Origin: Butyrivibrio sp. | GTDB lineage: Bacteria; Bacillota; Clostridia; Lachnospirales; Lachnospiraceae | Reading direction: 5' to 3' | Assembly: GCF_017940685.1 (NCBI RefSeq) | Contig: NZ_JAGAYD010000281.1 | Location: 1-64,000, forward strand | DNA: 64,000 nucleotides | Shown: one piece after another, positions 17,349 to 26,228 of the stretch | Layout of the letters: every line of letters begins with the position of its first letter | How positions within the stretch are numbered: position 1 is the first letter of the stretch | Program-made: the position numbers and the translations under genes | The notes under the pieces: model-generated | Databases searched by the model: none | Told to the model about the DNA's origin: nothing | Seen by the model: the letters and a program-made list of their open reading frames with translations, nothing else

Positions 17349-18158
17349 GTGACAACAGTGATTTCAGCAAAGTTATCACTAGCGGTAGCTCTCATGGATA
17401 CTACTACAGGTCGGGGAGTTACTGAACCGGATGTCAGGTTCCTTAGAGATGGCAGGTTGATACCTGTCATGCGAAAAGGAGAAGGGCTGTACATCATTGT
17501 AAACGAAGGCAGGGAAGACTTTCCCATGCGAATAGAGGTTTACGGGTACGATCCAAAAGACGTCACGGTGTGCTATGAACAGCTGGATCCAAGGCTTCCT
17601 ACGCTTGATGTCTTCCTGATGCCGTCAGAGAAGAACAGGCTTGGAGGATCAGTACTTGAAATATTCGGAACCCTTTCAAAACTGGAATATATCGAGGCGA
17701 TCAATCTTGAACGCCCGATAGGTCTTTATCACAGCATGCAGGAGAAAAAAGGTGTTTATACCATGAACCTTTTACCTGTGCGCACAGGAGGTGGATGCAG
17801 GCTCGATCAGCTAAGCTACGCGCTTACTGATGAAGCATCAGAGCGCTACGATGTCTTTACTGTAAAAGAGCAGGATGCACCACTTAAGATCATCCTAAGA
17901 GATCCTTTCCAAAAAGAGCATAAGCTAAATGATAAGATCTTCCGTATCATTTATGGCAGAGCGGGTCCGGATGGTAAGTTCTCACTGAAGGTCAGAGATG
18001 ACGCAAACTCACTTCCACATATTGTTCGTTTTGGAGTTGGAGGTAAGGAATACTTCAGAAAAGTAGACTTTCATCTGGAAAAAGGTGAAATAGATCTTTT
18101 AAAGGATGCAATAAAGGTAGAGCCTGTAGACCAGAAAGGAGAGGAACAAGATGAGTAA
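17349..18158 (+). CDS. CIS operon beta-sandwich protein, unassigned
   Basis: 269 residues with a GTG start; AGGGGG at 17331-17336 is a slightly distant ribosome site. The N-terminal 90 residues (LSLAVALMDTTTGRGVTEPDVRFLRDG...MRIEVYGYDP) resemble a carboxypeptidase-regulatory or Ig-like sandwich. The remaining part has a repeated beta pattern (RDPFQKEHKLNDKIFRIIYGRAGPDGKFSLKV). There is no signal peptide. It lies between the cap protein and the PAAR-like tip gene, with an 8-nt overlap onto the latter, so it may be a particle component that decorates or loads the tip. Function not known. Confidence 0.65.
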   Translation: MTTVISAKLSLAVALMDTTTGRGVTEPDVRFLRDGRLIPVMRKGEGLYIIVNEGREDFPMRIEVYGYDPKDVTVCYEQLDPRLPTLDVFLMPSEKNRLGGSVLEIFGTLSKLEYIEAINLERPIGLYHSMQEKKGVYTMNLLPVRTGGGCRLDQLSYALTDEASERYDVFTVKEQDAPLKIILRDPFQKEHKLNDKIFRIIYGRAGPDGKFSLKVRDDANSLPHIVRFGVGGKEYFRKVDFHLEKGEIDLLKDAIKVEPVDQKGEEQDE

Positions 18159-18540
18159 TCTGGTAGTAGCAACAGGCACGGCAATGTGCACCATGGGAAC
18201 GGCTCCTGGACCTATAAAGGTTACCAGTAACCAGAAGGTGTTAGCCAGCGGAAAACCCTGTGCAACCATTCAGGACAGTCAGCCCATGGCATGTGTAGGA
18301 CCATTTGGGATGTGCACATCACTTGCTAACCCACAGGTTGCAGCAGCTACAGCAGCGGCTCTTGGAGTATTAACTCCCCAGCCCTGTATACCAGCTCCGG
18401 CAGGTACATGGATCCCAACTAAACCCAAGGTACTGATTGGCGGGAAACCGTGCCTTACCAATGACGCTAAGCTGGTATGTGCTTATGCAGGTCAGATTTC
18501 AATCACCAATCCAGGACAGGTCAAGGCAACAGCACAGTAA
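18151..18540 (+). CDS. PAAR-like (DUF4280) spike-tip protein
   Basis: 129 residues, rich in Gly, Pro and Cys. MSNLVVATGTAMCTMGTAPGP and GKPCATIQDSQPM, then PKVLIGGKPCLTNDAKLVC, fit the DUF4280 PAAR-like family. Such proteins form the sharp tip on the VgrG-like spike in eCIS. It overlaps the preceding gene by 8 nt and precedes the sheath gene by 24 nt, a typical CIS arrangement. The Cys positions (13, 37, 48, 54 and others) may bind a metal at the tip. Confidence 0.88.
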   Translation: MSNLVVATGTAMCTMGTAPGPIKVTSNQKVLASGKPCATIQDSQPMACVGPFGMCTSLANPQVAAATAAALGVLTPQPCIPAPAGTWIPTKPKVLIGGKPCLTNDAKLVCAYAGQISITNPGQVKATAQ

Positions 18541-18564
18541 AACAAAAGAAAAGAGGTAAAGTAT

Positions 18565-20268
18565 ATGGCAGAGTATTTATCACCAGGCGTATACGTTGAA
18601 GAATATGATAACTCTCCACGGAGTATCGAAGGCGTAGGTACAAGTACAGCGGGCTTTATCGGACTGGCAGAAAAAGGACCTTTAGAGGGTGCCCCACTTC
18701 TCGTAACCAGCATGAGGAGCTTCAAACAGCAGTTTGGCGGATTCCTTTCCGAGTTTGGCTACGGCGAGTACAGATTCCTTGCAAACAGCGTAGAGCAGTT
18801 CTTTGATAATGGCGGAACAAGATGTTATGTAATGCGTGTTGCTCCAAGAGATGCAAAGCCTGCTTCAGCCAAAAAAGGTCTCTTAAACGTAACAGCAACA
18901 AGCCCAGGAACATGGGGAAACAAGATCCAGGTTATGCTCTCAACCAATAAAAAGCGTAAACTCCAGCTTGTTGAAAAGACAGATGCTGGATTTAAGGCTA
19001 AGACTCTTGAGGGCTTCAGAGAAGGCGATCTTGTAGAGTTTGAAGGAACCTTTACCAGAATTAAAACTATATTCGACAGAGAAGTTACTTTCGAGGATGA
19101 CATCCCAGATGCAGCTGTAGATGCTGATATCATTCCAAAGTCTCTTTTGTACCTGGTAAGCATCGACATGACAGTTCGCTACGGCGACGATGTTGAGAAC
19201 TACTCAGAGCTCTCTGTTAACACACAGTCACCTAAGTACATAGGATCAAGACTTGCTGGTTCAGATATCATCAAGGTTGAGGTATCTAATCAGAAGACTC
19301 CTGGAAACCCTGTAGCAGACATCCTTGGTGATGACGTTACAGACGGAGTATTCTTCCTTGAGGGCGGTACAGACGGTTCTGTATCCAAGATCGATCCTTC
19401 AACTTATATTGGTGAGGACAACGGCCCTGGCAAGAGAACAGGACTTCAGGCATTCGTAGAGAACAACACAGTCAGCATGCTGGCTATTCCTGGCATCACA
19501 ATGCCAGAGGTTGTAGTAGCTCTTGTTGGACACTGTGAGAGACTTCGCAGCCGCTTTGCAGTTCTGGATATGCCAAAAGAGATGTACAAGACAGCAGATC
19601 TTATTGGCTACAGACAGATGGTAGATTCCACATACTGTGCAATGTATCATCCATGGATCCAGGTATTTGACAGATCCTCCAACAAGTCTGATTACATCCC
19701 ACCTTCAGGTGCAGTAATGGGCGTTTATTCAAGAACAGATATCGACCGCGGTGTTCATAAGGCACCAGCTAATGAGGTTGTATTCTGTACTGGCCTTTCA
19801 GTTAACTATACCAAGGATGAGCAGGATATCCTTAATCCAGAGGGAATCAACCTTATCAGAGCCCTTCCTGGACAGGGAATCCGTATCTGGGGCGCAAGAA
19901 CAGCTTCCAGCAACAGTGCATTTAAGTATGTTAACGTTCGAAGACTCTTTATCTTCGTTGAGGAGAGCATCAAGGCTAATACCAACTGGGTTGTATTTGA
20001 GCCTAATGATCCTACCCTCTGGCAGAGAGTTAATCTCACAATCTCCAACTTCCTTGATGGACTTTGGAGAAACGGAATGCTGGCAGGCGATTCAGCTGCT
20101 GACAGCTACTTCGTAGAGATCGGACCTTCCACAATGACAAGAGACGACATCATGAACGGAAGACTTATCTGCAACATTGGTATAGCTCCATCTCGTCCTG
20201 CAGAGTTTGTAATCTTCAGAGTAACACAGCATACATCTGAAGCAGGCGGCGAAGGCGGAGAAGAATAA
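18565..20268 (+). CDS. Contractile sheath protein
   Basis: 567 residues. The N-terminus AEYLSPGVYVEEYDNSPRSI with GVGTSTAGFIGLAEKGP is the classic sheath motif of CIS and myophages. The C-terminal region (about 440-555, including RLFIFVEESIKANTNWVVFEPNDP and LICNIGIAPSRPAEFVIFRV) is the conserved sheath core that makes the interlocking handshake and contracts. Homologous to Pvc2/Afp2-type sheath. One sheath gene only, whereas Afp and Pvc have several. It is followed by the tube gene after 23 nt with AAAGGAG before the start. Confidence 0.96.
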   Translation: MAEYLSPGVYVEEYDNSPRSIEGVGTSTAGFIGLAEKGPLEGAPLLVTSMRSFKQQFGGFLSEFGYGEYRFLANSVEQFFDNGGTRCYVMRVAPRDAKPASAKKGLLNVTATSPGTWGNKIQVMLSTNKKRKLQLVEKTDAGFKAKTLEGFREGDLVEFEGTFTRIKTIFDREVTFEDDIPDAAVDADIIPKSLLYLVSIDMTVRYGDDVENYSELSVNTQSPKYIGSRLAGSDIIKVEVSNQKTPGNPVADILGDDVTDGVFFLEGGTDGSVSKIDPSTYIGEDNGPGKRTGLQAFVENNTVSMLAIPGITMPEVVVALVGHCERLRSRFAVLDMPKEMYKTADLIGYRQMVDSTYCAMYHPWIQVFDRSSNKSDYIPPSGAVMGVYSRTDIDRGVHKAPANEVVFCTGLSVNYTKDEQDILNPEGINLIRALPGQGIRIWGARTASSNSAFKYVNVRRLFIFVEESIKANTNWVVFEPNDPTLWQRVNLTISNFLDGLWRNGMLAGDSAADSYFVEIGPSTMTRDDIMNGRLICNIGIAPSRPAEFVIFRVTQHTSEAGGEGGEE

Positions 20269-20291
20269 AAAATAGAAAGGAGTCATAGAAT

Positions 20292-20792
20292 ATGGCTACT
20301 GGAGCATATGATAATGGTAAAGGTTCTGCCTATCCATTAACCAAAATGAACTTCCTCGTAACCGTAGATCAGGTTTCGGGAGTTGCAGCTTTTTCTGAGG
20401 TAACAGGAATCGAGGCAACAGTTGATGTTATAGAGTTCCGTCAGGGTAATTCAGGTTCACTTGCACCTGTTAAGATCCCAGGACTTGTAAAGCATGGAAA
20501 TGTTACACTTAAGATGGGCTACATCGTTGACAGTGCATTCAAGACATGGTGCATGGAGTGTGTCAGCGAGATGCGTGGACAGATTCCTCGTTCAAATGTG
20601 ACCATCGAGTTGGTTGATATCAACTCAGGTGCACCTACAGCAGCGCTTACAGCAAACGTTGGTGCAAGACAGTGGACACTTACCAATGCTTGGGTTACTA
20701 AGTATCAGGCTCCTGATCTTGATGCTAAGAACTCTGATGTAGCGATCGAGACAGTTGAGATTGCATACGAGGAACTGGTAATTCCGAATTAA
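20292..20792 (+). CDS. Inner tube protein
   Basis: 166 residues, a T4 gp19-like tube subunit (Pvc1/Afp1 type). PLTKMNFLVTVDQVSGVAAFSEVTGIEATVDVIEFRQG is the standard first half, and AWVTKYQAPDLDAKNSDVAIETVEIAYEEL is the standard C-terminal strand pair. It forms hexameric rings that carry cargo and are driven out when the sheath contracts. It lies directly after the sheath gene and is followed by an intercistronic hairpin that may raise its mRNA level. Confidence 0.96.
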   Translation: MATGAYDNGKGSAYPLTKMNFLVTVDQVSGVAAFSEVTGIEATVDVIEFRQGNSGSLAPVKIPGLVKHGNVTLKMGYIVDSAFKTWCMECVSEMRGQIPRSNVTIELVDINSGAPTAALTANVGARQWTLTNAWVTKYQAPDLDAKNSDVAIETVEIAYEELVIPN

Positions 20793-20801
20793 GCATGGTT
20801 G

Positions 20802-20850
20802 TTTGCTTTTTGGGCATAGGAGCGTAAGCTCCTGTGTCCTGTAAAGCAAA
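20802..20850 (+). ncRNA. Intercistronic hairpin after the tube gene
   Basis: TTTGCTTT (20802-20809) pairs with AAAGCAAA (20843-20850), enclosing AGGAGC (20818-20823) / GCTCCT (20828-20833) with a GTAA loop. No T-run follows, so it is not a full terminator. It is probably an mRNA 3'-end stabiliser or partial attenuator giving more sheath and tube than baseplate. Seen directly; role inferred. Confidence 0.6.
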
Positions 20851-20880
20851 TAAATCTAATAAAGGTTTAAGGAGGAAAGT

Positions 20881-21243
20881 ATGGAGACTATCTATGATTT
20901 TACTCTTCCAAAGGGGTATATTGATGCATCGGGGGAGGTGCACAAACACGGAAGAATGAGACTGGCTACGGCTGGTGATGAAATATCAGCAACAAGGGAC
21001 CCAAGAGTACTTGCTAATCCCTCATATCTCACAATAGTGATCCTTAGTAAGGTAGTGACAGAGCTTGAAGGGCTGGATGCAGTAACAGCCACCACAATAG
21101 AAAAGCTCTTTACTGCCGATTTGGCGTATCTGCAGGACATGTATCAGAGGATCAACGACGTTGAGCCCCCAACAATGACCTGCGTATGTCCTGATTGTGG
21201 CAAGACCTTTGAGGTGCCACTAAATTTTACACAGGAGGGCTAA
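20881..21243 (+). CDS. CIS tail-assembly chaperone-like protein with CxxC
   Basis: 120 residues. IYDFTLPKGYIDASGEVHKHGRMRLATAGDE and a helical middle (SYLTIVILSKVVTELEGLDAVTATTIEKL) match the small protein usually encoded between tube and DUF6760-type genes in CIS clusters, similar to phage tail assembly chaperones. The C-terminal CVCPDCGKTFEVPL has a CxCxxC cluster typical of a half zinc ribbon. Ribosome site AAGGAGG is present after the hairpin. Its end overlaps the ribosome site of the next, CTG-started gene. Confidence 0.75.
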   Translation: METIYDFTLPKGYIDASGEVHKHGRMRLATAGDEISATRDPRVLANPSYLTIVILSKVVTELEGLDAVTATTIEKLFTADLAYLQDMYQRINDVEPPTMTCVCPDCGKTFEVPLNFTQEG

Positions 21244-21245
21244 GG

Positions 21246-21443
21246 CTGTACCCAAAAGATGATCTCTACAGGGAAATGTCTTTTATCTCCTATTACTTCC
21301 ACTGGGGTGAGGACCAGGTAATGGGGCTTCCCCACGCTGAGAGGCGCAGGTGGTGCAGTGAGATCAGCAGTATCAATAAGAGCCTTAATCCCTCTAAGAA
21401 GGAAAAAGAAAAGAGTATTTTTGACCTGAAACCAACCAGGTAA
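21246..21443 (+). CDS. DUF6760-like small CIS protein with CTG start (65 aa)
   Basis: This frame encodes a 65-residue protein beginning at CTG 21246. The peptide (LYPKDDLYREMSFISYYFHW, then LPHAERRRWCSEISSIN) matches the short DUF6760 family found after the tail chaperone in CIS clusters, whose members begin near YP and carry the FHW...HxERRRW pattern. A very strong ribosome site AGGAGGG (21233-21239) lies 6 nt before the CTG and no ATG, GTG or TTG is placed to serve. An ATG inside (codon 11) would delete the conserved N-terminus. It probably assists tail assembly. The next gene starts 12 nt downstream. Confidence 0.75.
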   Translation: MYPKDDLYREMSFISYYFHWGEDQVMGLPHAERRRWCSEISSINKSLNPSKKEKEKSIFDLKPTR

Positions 21444-21455
21444 AGAGGAAAACAC

Positions 21456-23333
21456 ATGCCAAGAAGCTACATATCAGTTGAAGATGGTAAAACCACCATA
21501 AATACCACAGAAGACGGCGCTTTTAGCGGTAGTGCTTTAGAGGCTTCGGTCCTTGGTAATACGGATTTTGATGCCATCAATAATCCCATAACAGCTTTTA
21601 ACTTCGTACTTGAGGTTGAAGGTTTGTATTTTCTGCCCATAAAATCTGTAAGAGCTTTTACCAAGGAAAATGAATTTGAGTATATCAGAGAAGGTGGTCT
21701 TAATGACTACGTTCATTTAAAGCGTAAGCCTATTTCAAAACCTTTTACCTTTCAGATTGAGAGATACGTGGGAACAGAGAGGTTTCTGGACCCTCTGGCC
21801 AATGGAACAGAACTTGTATTGCCTCTTGTCCTTTATGTATACAGGCATAAAGCCAGGTCAGGTCTCACTCAGTCTGCACCTGAGTGGCCTGCAAGAGTTT
21901 ATACTTTTACCGGATGTACTGTAATGAGTAAAGAGTATGGAGGGCTGGATGCTGAAAAGTCCGGTCTCTTGACAGAAACAACAACCATTGCCTACAGAGA
22001 ACTTGTTGTGCTCACCAATCCGTTCCAGGCAAGTTCCGAGGCTGAAGAATGGAATCCTAAAAAGGATCCAAGTCTCTACAAGAAAAGCGGCCCTGGCGCC
22101 TTAACCAAGTATGCGGCCACAAGCCCTAATGACAAGGAAGATTCAGGTACTTACTGGTATGAATGGGTCAATGAAGACAATGTGACCCAGATGAGGATGA
22201 AGGACGATGCACCATATCCTTTTCGAAGTGCTGCATGGGATGGAGATCCTAAAAACAGTAAGCGTCCTAAAAAAGCTGGGCCCGATGTACTTGGAGAGAC
22301 TTACGAACAGGGAACAGTTGATGGTAAGCAGACACTTGTCAGAAAAGATTCATCAGACTTTAACAGACCTGCCTACAGTTTTGCAGATGATGGCAGCAAG
22401 CCCAAGTATGCGCAGCAGAGCCCTGTGGATATGAACACCGGTGAAAAGATCTATGACAAGGATGCAAAGGGCAACGTAAAGAGAATAGATCACGCCGAGA
22501 ATAATAAGCCTGAGTGGACAGGAGCCAAGGATACCAAGGTGGCATGGGCAGCACAGGCTGCTCCGGACAAGGCTGGAAATACCTACTCAGTTACCAAGAA
22601 AGACGGCAACAAGGTCGTAAAGAGAAAAGACTCCGGACAGTTCAATGCAGGAGCCTACAATATCAGTAAAGACAAGAGCAAGAATAAGAGAGCCCAGGTA
22701 AGCTCCATTGACAAGAATGCTGCATCTCCAATCTACAAACAGGAGAAGGGACATACAGTAAGAAAAGACAATTCAGACGTAAACAAGGGTGCTTACAACA
22801 TAGCCAAGGATAGAAATGTATCCAAGTACGCCAATGAGGCGAAAAATTCCATGGCCAGACCAGAGACAGGACCTGCTTACTCCATAGGAGAAGACGGATC
22901 TACTGCAAGATATGCCCAGGAAGCTTCCACAAGCCACGATAAGCCAGAGGCTCGCGCACCATACAAGATCTCTGATGGAAGTGCACCTAAGTACGCAGCC
23001 AAATCTCCTAAGGATGGTCAGAAGGCCGAGGCAAAACAGCCATACAAGATAGGAGACGGATCGGCAGCCAAGTATGCAGCCAAGTCCCCCAAGGACAGTG
23101 AAAAGCCAGAGGCAAGAGGACCATACAAGATATCCGATGGAAGCGGTGCAAAGTTTGCAGCAACATCACCTAAGGACGGCGAAAAGCCCGAGGCTCGTGC
23201 ACCATACTCCATCAAGGCAGACGGAGCAAAGCCTAAGTACGCGGTACCATCACCTACCAATAAGCCTCTGCAGACTCCCGTGACTTGGCCTCCGACCCGC
23301 AGAGCACTTATGGCGGAGAACCTCAAGAAATAA
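21456..23333 (+). CDS. Tube-like protein fused to a long repeat tail
   Basis: 625 residues. About residues 40-200 (NPITAFNFVLEVEGLYFLPIKSVRAF ... TTIAYRELVVLTNP) form a gp19-like tube domain, so it is a second tube-type protein, perhaps the tube initiator at the baseplate. Residues about 205-610 form a low-complexity, Lys/Ala/Pro-rich tail of degenerate units around KYA..SP and PYKISDGS. The last four (from residue 496) are clean 27-residue repeats. No tube protein I know carries such a tail. It could reach into the sheath lumen, act as a ruler, or bind cargo. The C-terminus ends TWPPTRRALMAENLKK. Confidence 0.8.
   Translation: MPRSYISVEDGKTTINTTEDGAFSGSALEASVLGNTDFDAINNPITAFNFVLEVEGLYFLPIKSVRAFTKENEFEYIREGGLNDYVHLKRKPISKPFTFQIERYVGTERFLDPLANGTELVLPLVLYVYRHKARSGLTQSAPEWPARVYTFTGCTVMSKEYGGLDAEKSGLLTETTTIAYRELVVLTNPFQASSEAEEWNPKKDPSLYKKSGPGALTKYAATSPNDKEDSGTYWYEWVNEDNVTQMRMKDDAPYPFRSAAWDGDPKNSKRPKKAGPDVLGETYEQGTVDGKQTLVRKDSSDFNRPAYSFADDGSKPKYAQQSPVDMNTGEKIYDKDAKGNVKRIDHAENNKPEWTGAKDTKVAWAAQAAPDKAGNTYSVTKKDGNKVVKRKDSGQFNAGAYNISKDKSKNKRAQVSSIDKNAASPIYKQEKGHTVRKDNSDVNKGAYNIAKDRNVSKYANEAKNSMARPETGPAYSIGEDGSTARYAQEASTSHDKPEARAPYKISDGSAPKYAAKSPKDGQKAEAKQPYKIGDGSAAKYAAKSPKDSEKPEARGPYKISDGSGAKFAATSPKDGEKPEARAPYSIKADGAKPKYAVPSPTNKPLQTPVTWPPTRRALMAENLKK
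22941..23264 (+). repeat. Four 81-bp tandem repeats inside the tube-like gene
   Basis: Units begin at 22941, 23022, 23103 and 23184, each 81 bp (27 codons) starting with a K(P/A)EA motif and containing PYKI(S/G)DGS, KYAAKSPKD. The fourth unit is more diverged. Earlier degenerate units can be traced back to about 22070. Confidence 0.8.
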
Positions 23334-23358
23334 ATATTTAGTTAAGGATAGATATTAA

Positions 23359-25251
23359 ATGTTAACGATTTCGGCGCCTATAGAGTTGAAAGCGAAAAGT
23401 ACATACATTAGAGATCCGGAAGCGTTCTACCATAGGATTGTAGGAAATTATAGTCTTATGGAGAATCGCATAGATGAGGAGGATCTGCTGCATATAGCGT
23501 CTACGCCCCCTGAGATTTATGTTCAGGAAGGGGAGGGGATGACCAGTATCCTTCAGTACAGTGAGAGGAATGAGACCAATCTTAATAAGGTGGATATTCT
23601 CAATAATGTGCTGAACAGGATTGTGGCAAGTGCAGATGTGAATCTTACTTATCAGGACAGGGTTTTTATAACAGATGCATTGTACAAACTTGGTGTAAAG
23701 GATGACAGAAGGTTTATGAAGGCCTTCTATCAGATAGCAGAAGAGACCAAGAATACAAATACTCTCATTAACCTTTATCTCGAAAGAGGCGGTGAGCTGA
23801 GAGAGCTTATTGAAGAGGTTGAGACAAGAGAGAGGGAGCTGGTAAGTGCCTCAGAAAAGACCACTGAAACACAGAGAGAGAATTATCTCTATAACACAGT
23901 GATGGACAGGTTAAATACAGGAGCTATTTACCAGATAGTTTCCAACTTTAACAGGACAGTTGAGAACAACAATATCGATGCAAGCGAGTATTCAATAGCT
24001 GATCAGAGTTATACAGCTCAGCACATACTTTTGTCGGTTCTTAGAGAAAGGGCGGGAGTTGGAGCTGAGAACCTGGTGTTCCTCAACGAGAATACTTATG
24101 AGGAGACCATAGAGAACGAAGAGAATCTTGGAGGATCTGTTAAGAATGAGATCACCGCAGCAGTCCTTATGGATATGGTAAAGAATATTTACCATACGGG
24201 ATTTGACAGGTTCTACACCAACAACCAGACATTTTACAGGTTTGAGGATACGTTCTTTAAATCATCAGACAAGACTTTCTTAAGACTGGTTGGTGGAAGT
24301 ACAGAGAATTATTTTACAGAGAATATTGAAAGCGAAAACTACTACACAGAAAACAACAGGCTTACTTCCAGTGAGATAGAGCTTCTTGAAACCAGGACTG
24401 AGGGCGAGATGAGCCAGGAGGAGATCCTAAGGCTTACAGAGACAGTAAATGCCATTAATGTCCAGAATGAGCAAAGGCGTATTGAATACATGCAGGTTGT
24501 TGAGGAACTCAAAAGCAGGCAGGAGCCTCAAAAACCAGAAGAGGGACTTAAGCAGACCAGAAGGGATGCAGTCCTTGCTCTTACGGAACCACAAAAGCTC
24601 ATGGAAAAGCTTGAAGAGAGAGCTCAAAGGCGTGACAAGAGAAGAAGAGAAGTTCTTACTGAACTTCGAAACATCATACCTGACCAGTCCATGGAAGTAT
24701 ATCAGCTTCTTGAACAGTACTATGAAGGTGACAGCAGTGTTGTGAACAACTTTGTCAGAAGAGCTGATGTGGGAGAACTCATCTATGACATTAACGATGT
24801 GGAGAATCCAAGGACAGAGACAGTAGTTGTACAAGCTCCTGAAGCTATGGAAGATAGCGCCATAGAAAGTCTTAGACAGATCCGGGCAGCCAGGGAAGAA
24901 GAGCAGATAAGACAGCTGGATGAAAGGGCAAGGAGAATGCCCGTTGAAACAGTTCACAGACTCAATGAAACCCTGACAGCTGAGGATATTACAGAGCAGC
25001 TAAACACCATGGAGAGCAACATCAAAAAGAATATCAAAAAAGATGTTGAGACCCAGATAATTGAAGAAAATCATGTTACTAACAAAACTTCTGTAGTGAC
25101 CAATGAGACAGAGGTCAATCATTTAACGGCAAGAGATGTACAGACTCTTGTAGAAAACGGCTTAAAGAGCCATATGACTACAATAAGCAATCAGGTTATC
25201 AATAAACTTGAGAGGCAGATGAAGAATGAAAAGATGAGACGTGGCTATTAG
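23359..25251 (+). CDS. Large coiled-coil CIS protein, unassigned
   Basis: 630 residues, hydrophilic and mostly helical, with no signal peptide. The N-terminal third includes RDPEAFYHRIVGNYSLMENRI. The middle has a Glu/Asn/Tyr-rich part (ENYFTENIESENYYTENN). From about 350 onward it is charged coiled coil (EEILRLTETVNAINVQNEQ, LEERAQRRDKRRREV). It ends in IKKNIKKDVETQIIEENHV and NKLERQMKNEKMRRGY. It occupies the place where some CIS encode a tape-measure or coiled-coil protein, but lacks the hydrophobic segments of phage tape measures. The SD-like AAGGA before ATG 23359 is adequate. Function unknown; likely a particle or assembly protein. Confidence 0.7.
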   Translation: MLTISAPIELKAKSTYIRDPEAFYHRIVGNYSLMENRIDEEDLLHIASTPPEIYVQEGEGMTSILQYSERNETNLNKVDILNNVLNRIVASADVNLTYQDRVFITDALYKLGVKDDRRFMKAFYQIAEETKNTNTLINLYLERGGELRELIEEVETRERELVSASEKTTETQRENYLYNTVMDRLNTGAIYQIVSNFNRTVENNNIDASEYSIADQSYTAQHILLSVLRERAGVGAENLVFLNENTYEETIENEENLGGSVKNEITAAVLMDMVKNIYHTGFDRFYTNNQTFYRFEDTFFKSSDKTFLRLVGGSTENYFTENIESENYYTENNRLTSSEIELLETRTEGEMSQEEILRLTETVNAINVQNEQRRIEYMQVVEELKSRQEPQKPEEGLKQTRRDAVLALTEPQKLMEKLEERAQRRDKRRREVLTELRNIIPDQSMEVYQLLEQYYEGDSSVVNNFVRRADVGELIYDINDVENPRTETVVVQAPEAMEDSAIESLRQIRAAREEEQIRQLDERARRMPVETVHRLNETLTAEDITEQLNTMESNIKKNIKKDVETQIIEENHVTNKTSVVTNETEVNHLTARDVQTLVENGLKSHMTTISNQVINKLERQMKNEKMRRGY

Positions 25252-25278
25252 CCTTCGTTTGAGAAAGGAGGATGACAT

Positions 25279-26214
25279 ATGGATGCATTATCAAGCCTAG
25301 GATCTAACTTTGGAAGCAGTGCAAAGGGCATGTTTTCTGAGAATGTCGGAGAAAAGGCACTATTATATATCTATCTGATCGATCTTTCTGGTGAAAATGA
25401 CACCACGCTTTTGGATCTGAGCGGCTCAAGTAGCTTTGCAGATGAGATCAATAATTTAAACAAGCTGCAAAAGACCCTTATGAATAAAACAAAAGGAAAA
25501 CTGAGCCTGTCATCAATCACAAGCGGTATTGGGAATGCAATCTCAGATCAGATCGACGCCTTAAAGCCCGGAGCAAACAGCCCTGACAAGGTAGGAACTG
25601 TTGACGGTGATTTTGTTAAATTCAAAGTGCAATATAATCCGGCAACCATGAGGCTTTACTCTGTAAATGGTAAGGTCCAGTCCAGGAGAGGCCAGGATAG
25701 CATCGATGAGTTGAAGGTCTACAATTACTCCGGAAAGAGTAAGCTCTCCTTTGATCTTATCTTTGATGATTGTGACAATATGAATGCCTTTGGACTTAAT
25801 GAGGCAGCTAATGTCAATATGACTTCACTTGTCAATAAAGGACTTAGTGCATGGTCCAGCGGAGGACTGACCCATAGTGTCAGAAAAAGGATGGACGCTA
25901 TAATGTCACTGCTTTCATCTGCAGCTACGCAGCAGGTGGTGTTTTTCTGGTCAAACATGGTATTCAGGGGAACTATCACTGACGTTGGCAACAAGTTTAC
26001 CATGTTCAATCCGGAAGGTAATCCTATAAGAGGAGAGATGCACCTTGAGATCACTCAGGACAGGCAGTTTAAACAGCTTAAATACGATGAGACCTATTGG
26101 GAAAATGCCTTCAAAAAGTGCTTCAAAGCCAAATCAGGCCTTGCAGGCCTTGCAGGAGGCCAGTCTCTTACCAGTAAGCTTACTAATAACAACCTTATCA
26201 ATCTTAGTTTATAA
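25279..26214 (+). CDS. CIS_tube-type baseplate adaptor 1
   Basis: 311 residues. VKFKVQYNPATMRLYSVNGK and the C-terminal VFFWSNMVFRGTITDVGNKF with FNPEGNPIRGEMHLEI are the signatures of the CIS_tube/Pvc7-type N-terminal domain. That protein joins the tube to the central hub. The LysM domain that often follows in this family is missing. A paralog follows 14 nt downstream. AAAGGAGG lies before the start. The N-terminal 100 residues are polar, helical and specific to this copy. Confidence 0.82.
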   Translation: MDALSSLGSNFGSSAKGMFSENVGEKALLYIYLIDLSGENDTTLLDLSGSSSFADEINNLNKLQKTLMNKTKGKLSLSSITSGIGNAISDQIDALKPGANSPDKVGTVDGDFVKFKVQYNPATMRLYSVNGKVQSRRGQDSIDELKVYNYSGKSKLSFDLIFDDCDNMNAFGLNEAANVNMTSLVNKGLSAWSSGGLTHSVRKRMDAIMSLLSSAATQQVVFFWSNMVFRGTITDVGNKFTMFNPEGNPIRGEMHLEITQDRQFKQLKYDETYWENAFKKCFKAKSGLAGLAGGQSLTSKLTNNNLINLSL

Positions 26215-26228
26215 ACGGAGTAGAACTT

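Noticed and set aside
22070-23264. The repeat region as a CRISPR array
   Set aside because: Repeats are in-frame 81-bp coding units without distinct spacers.
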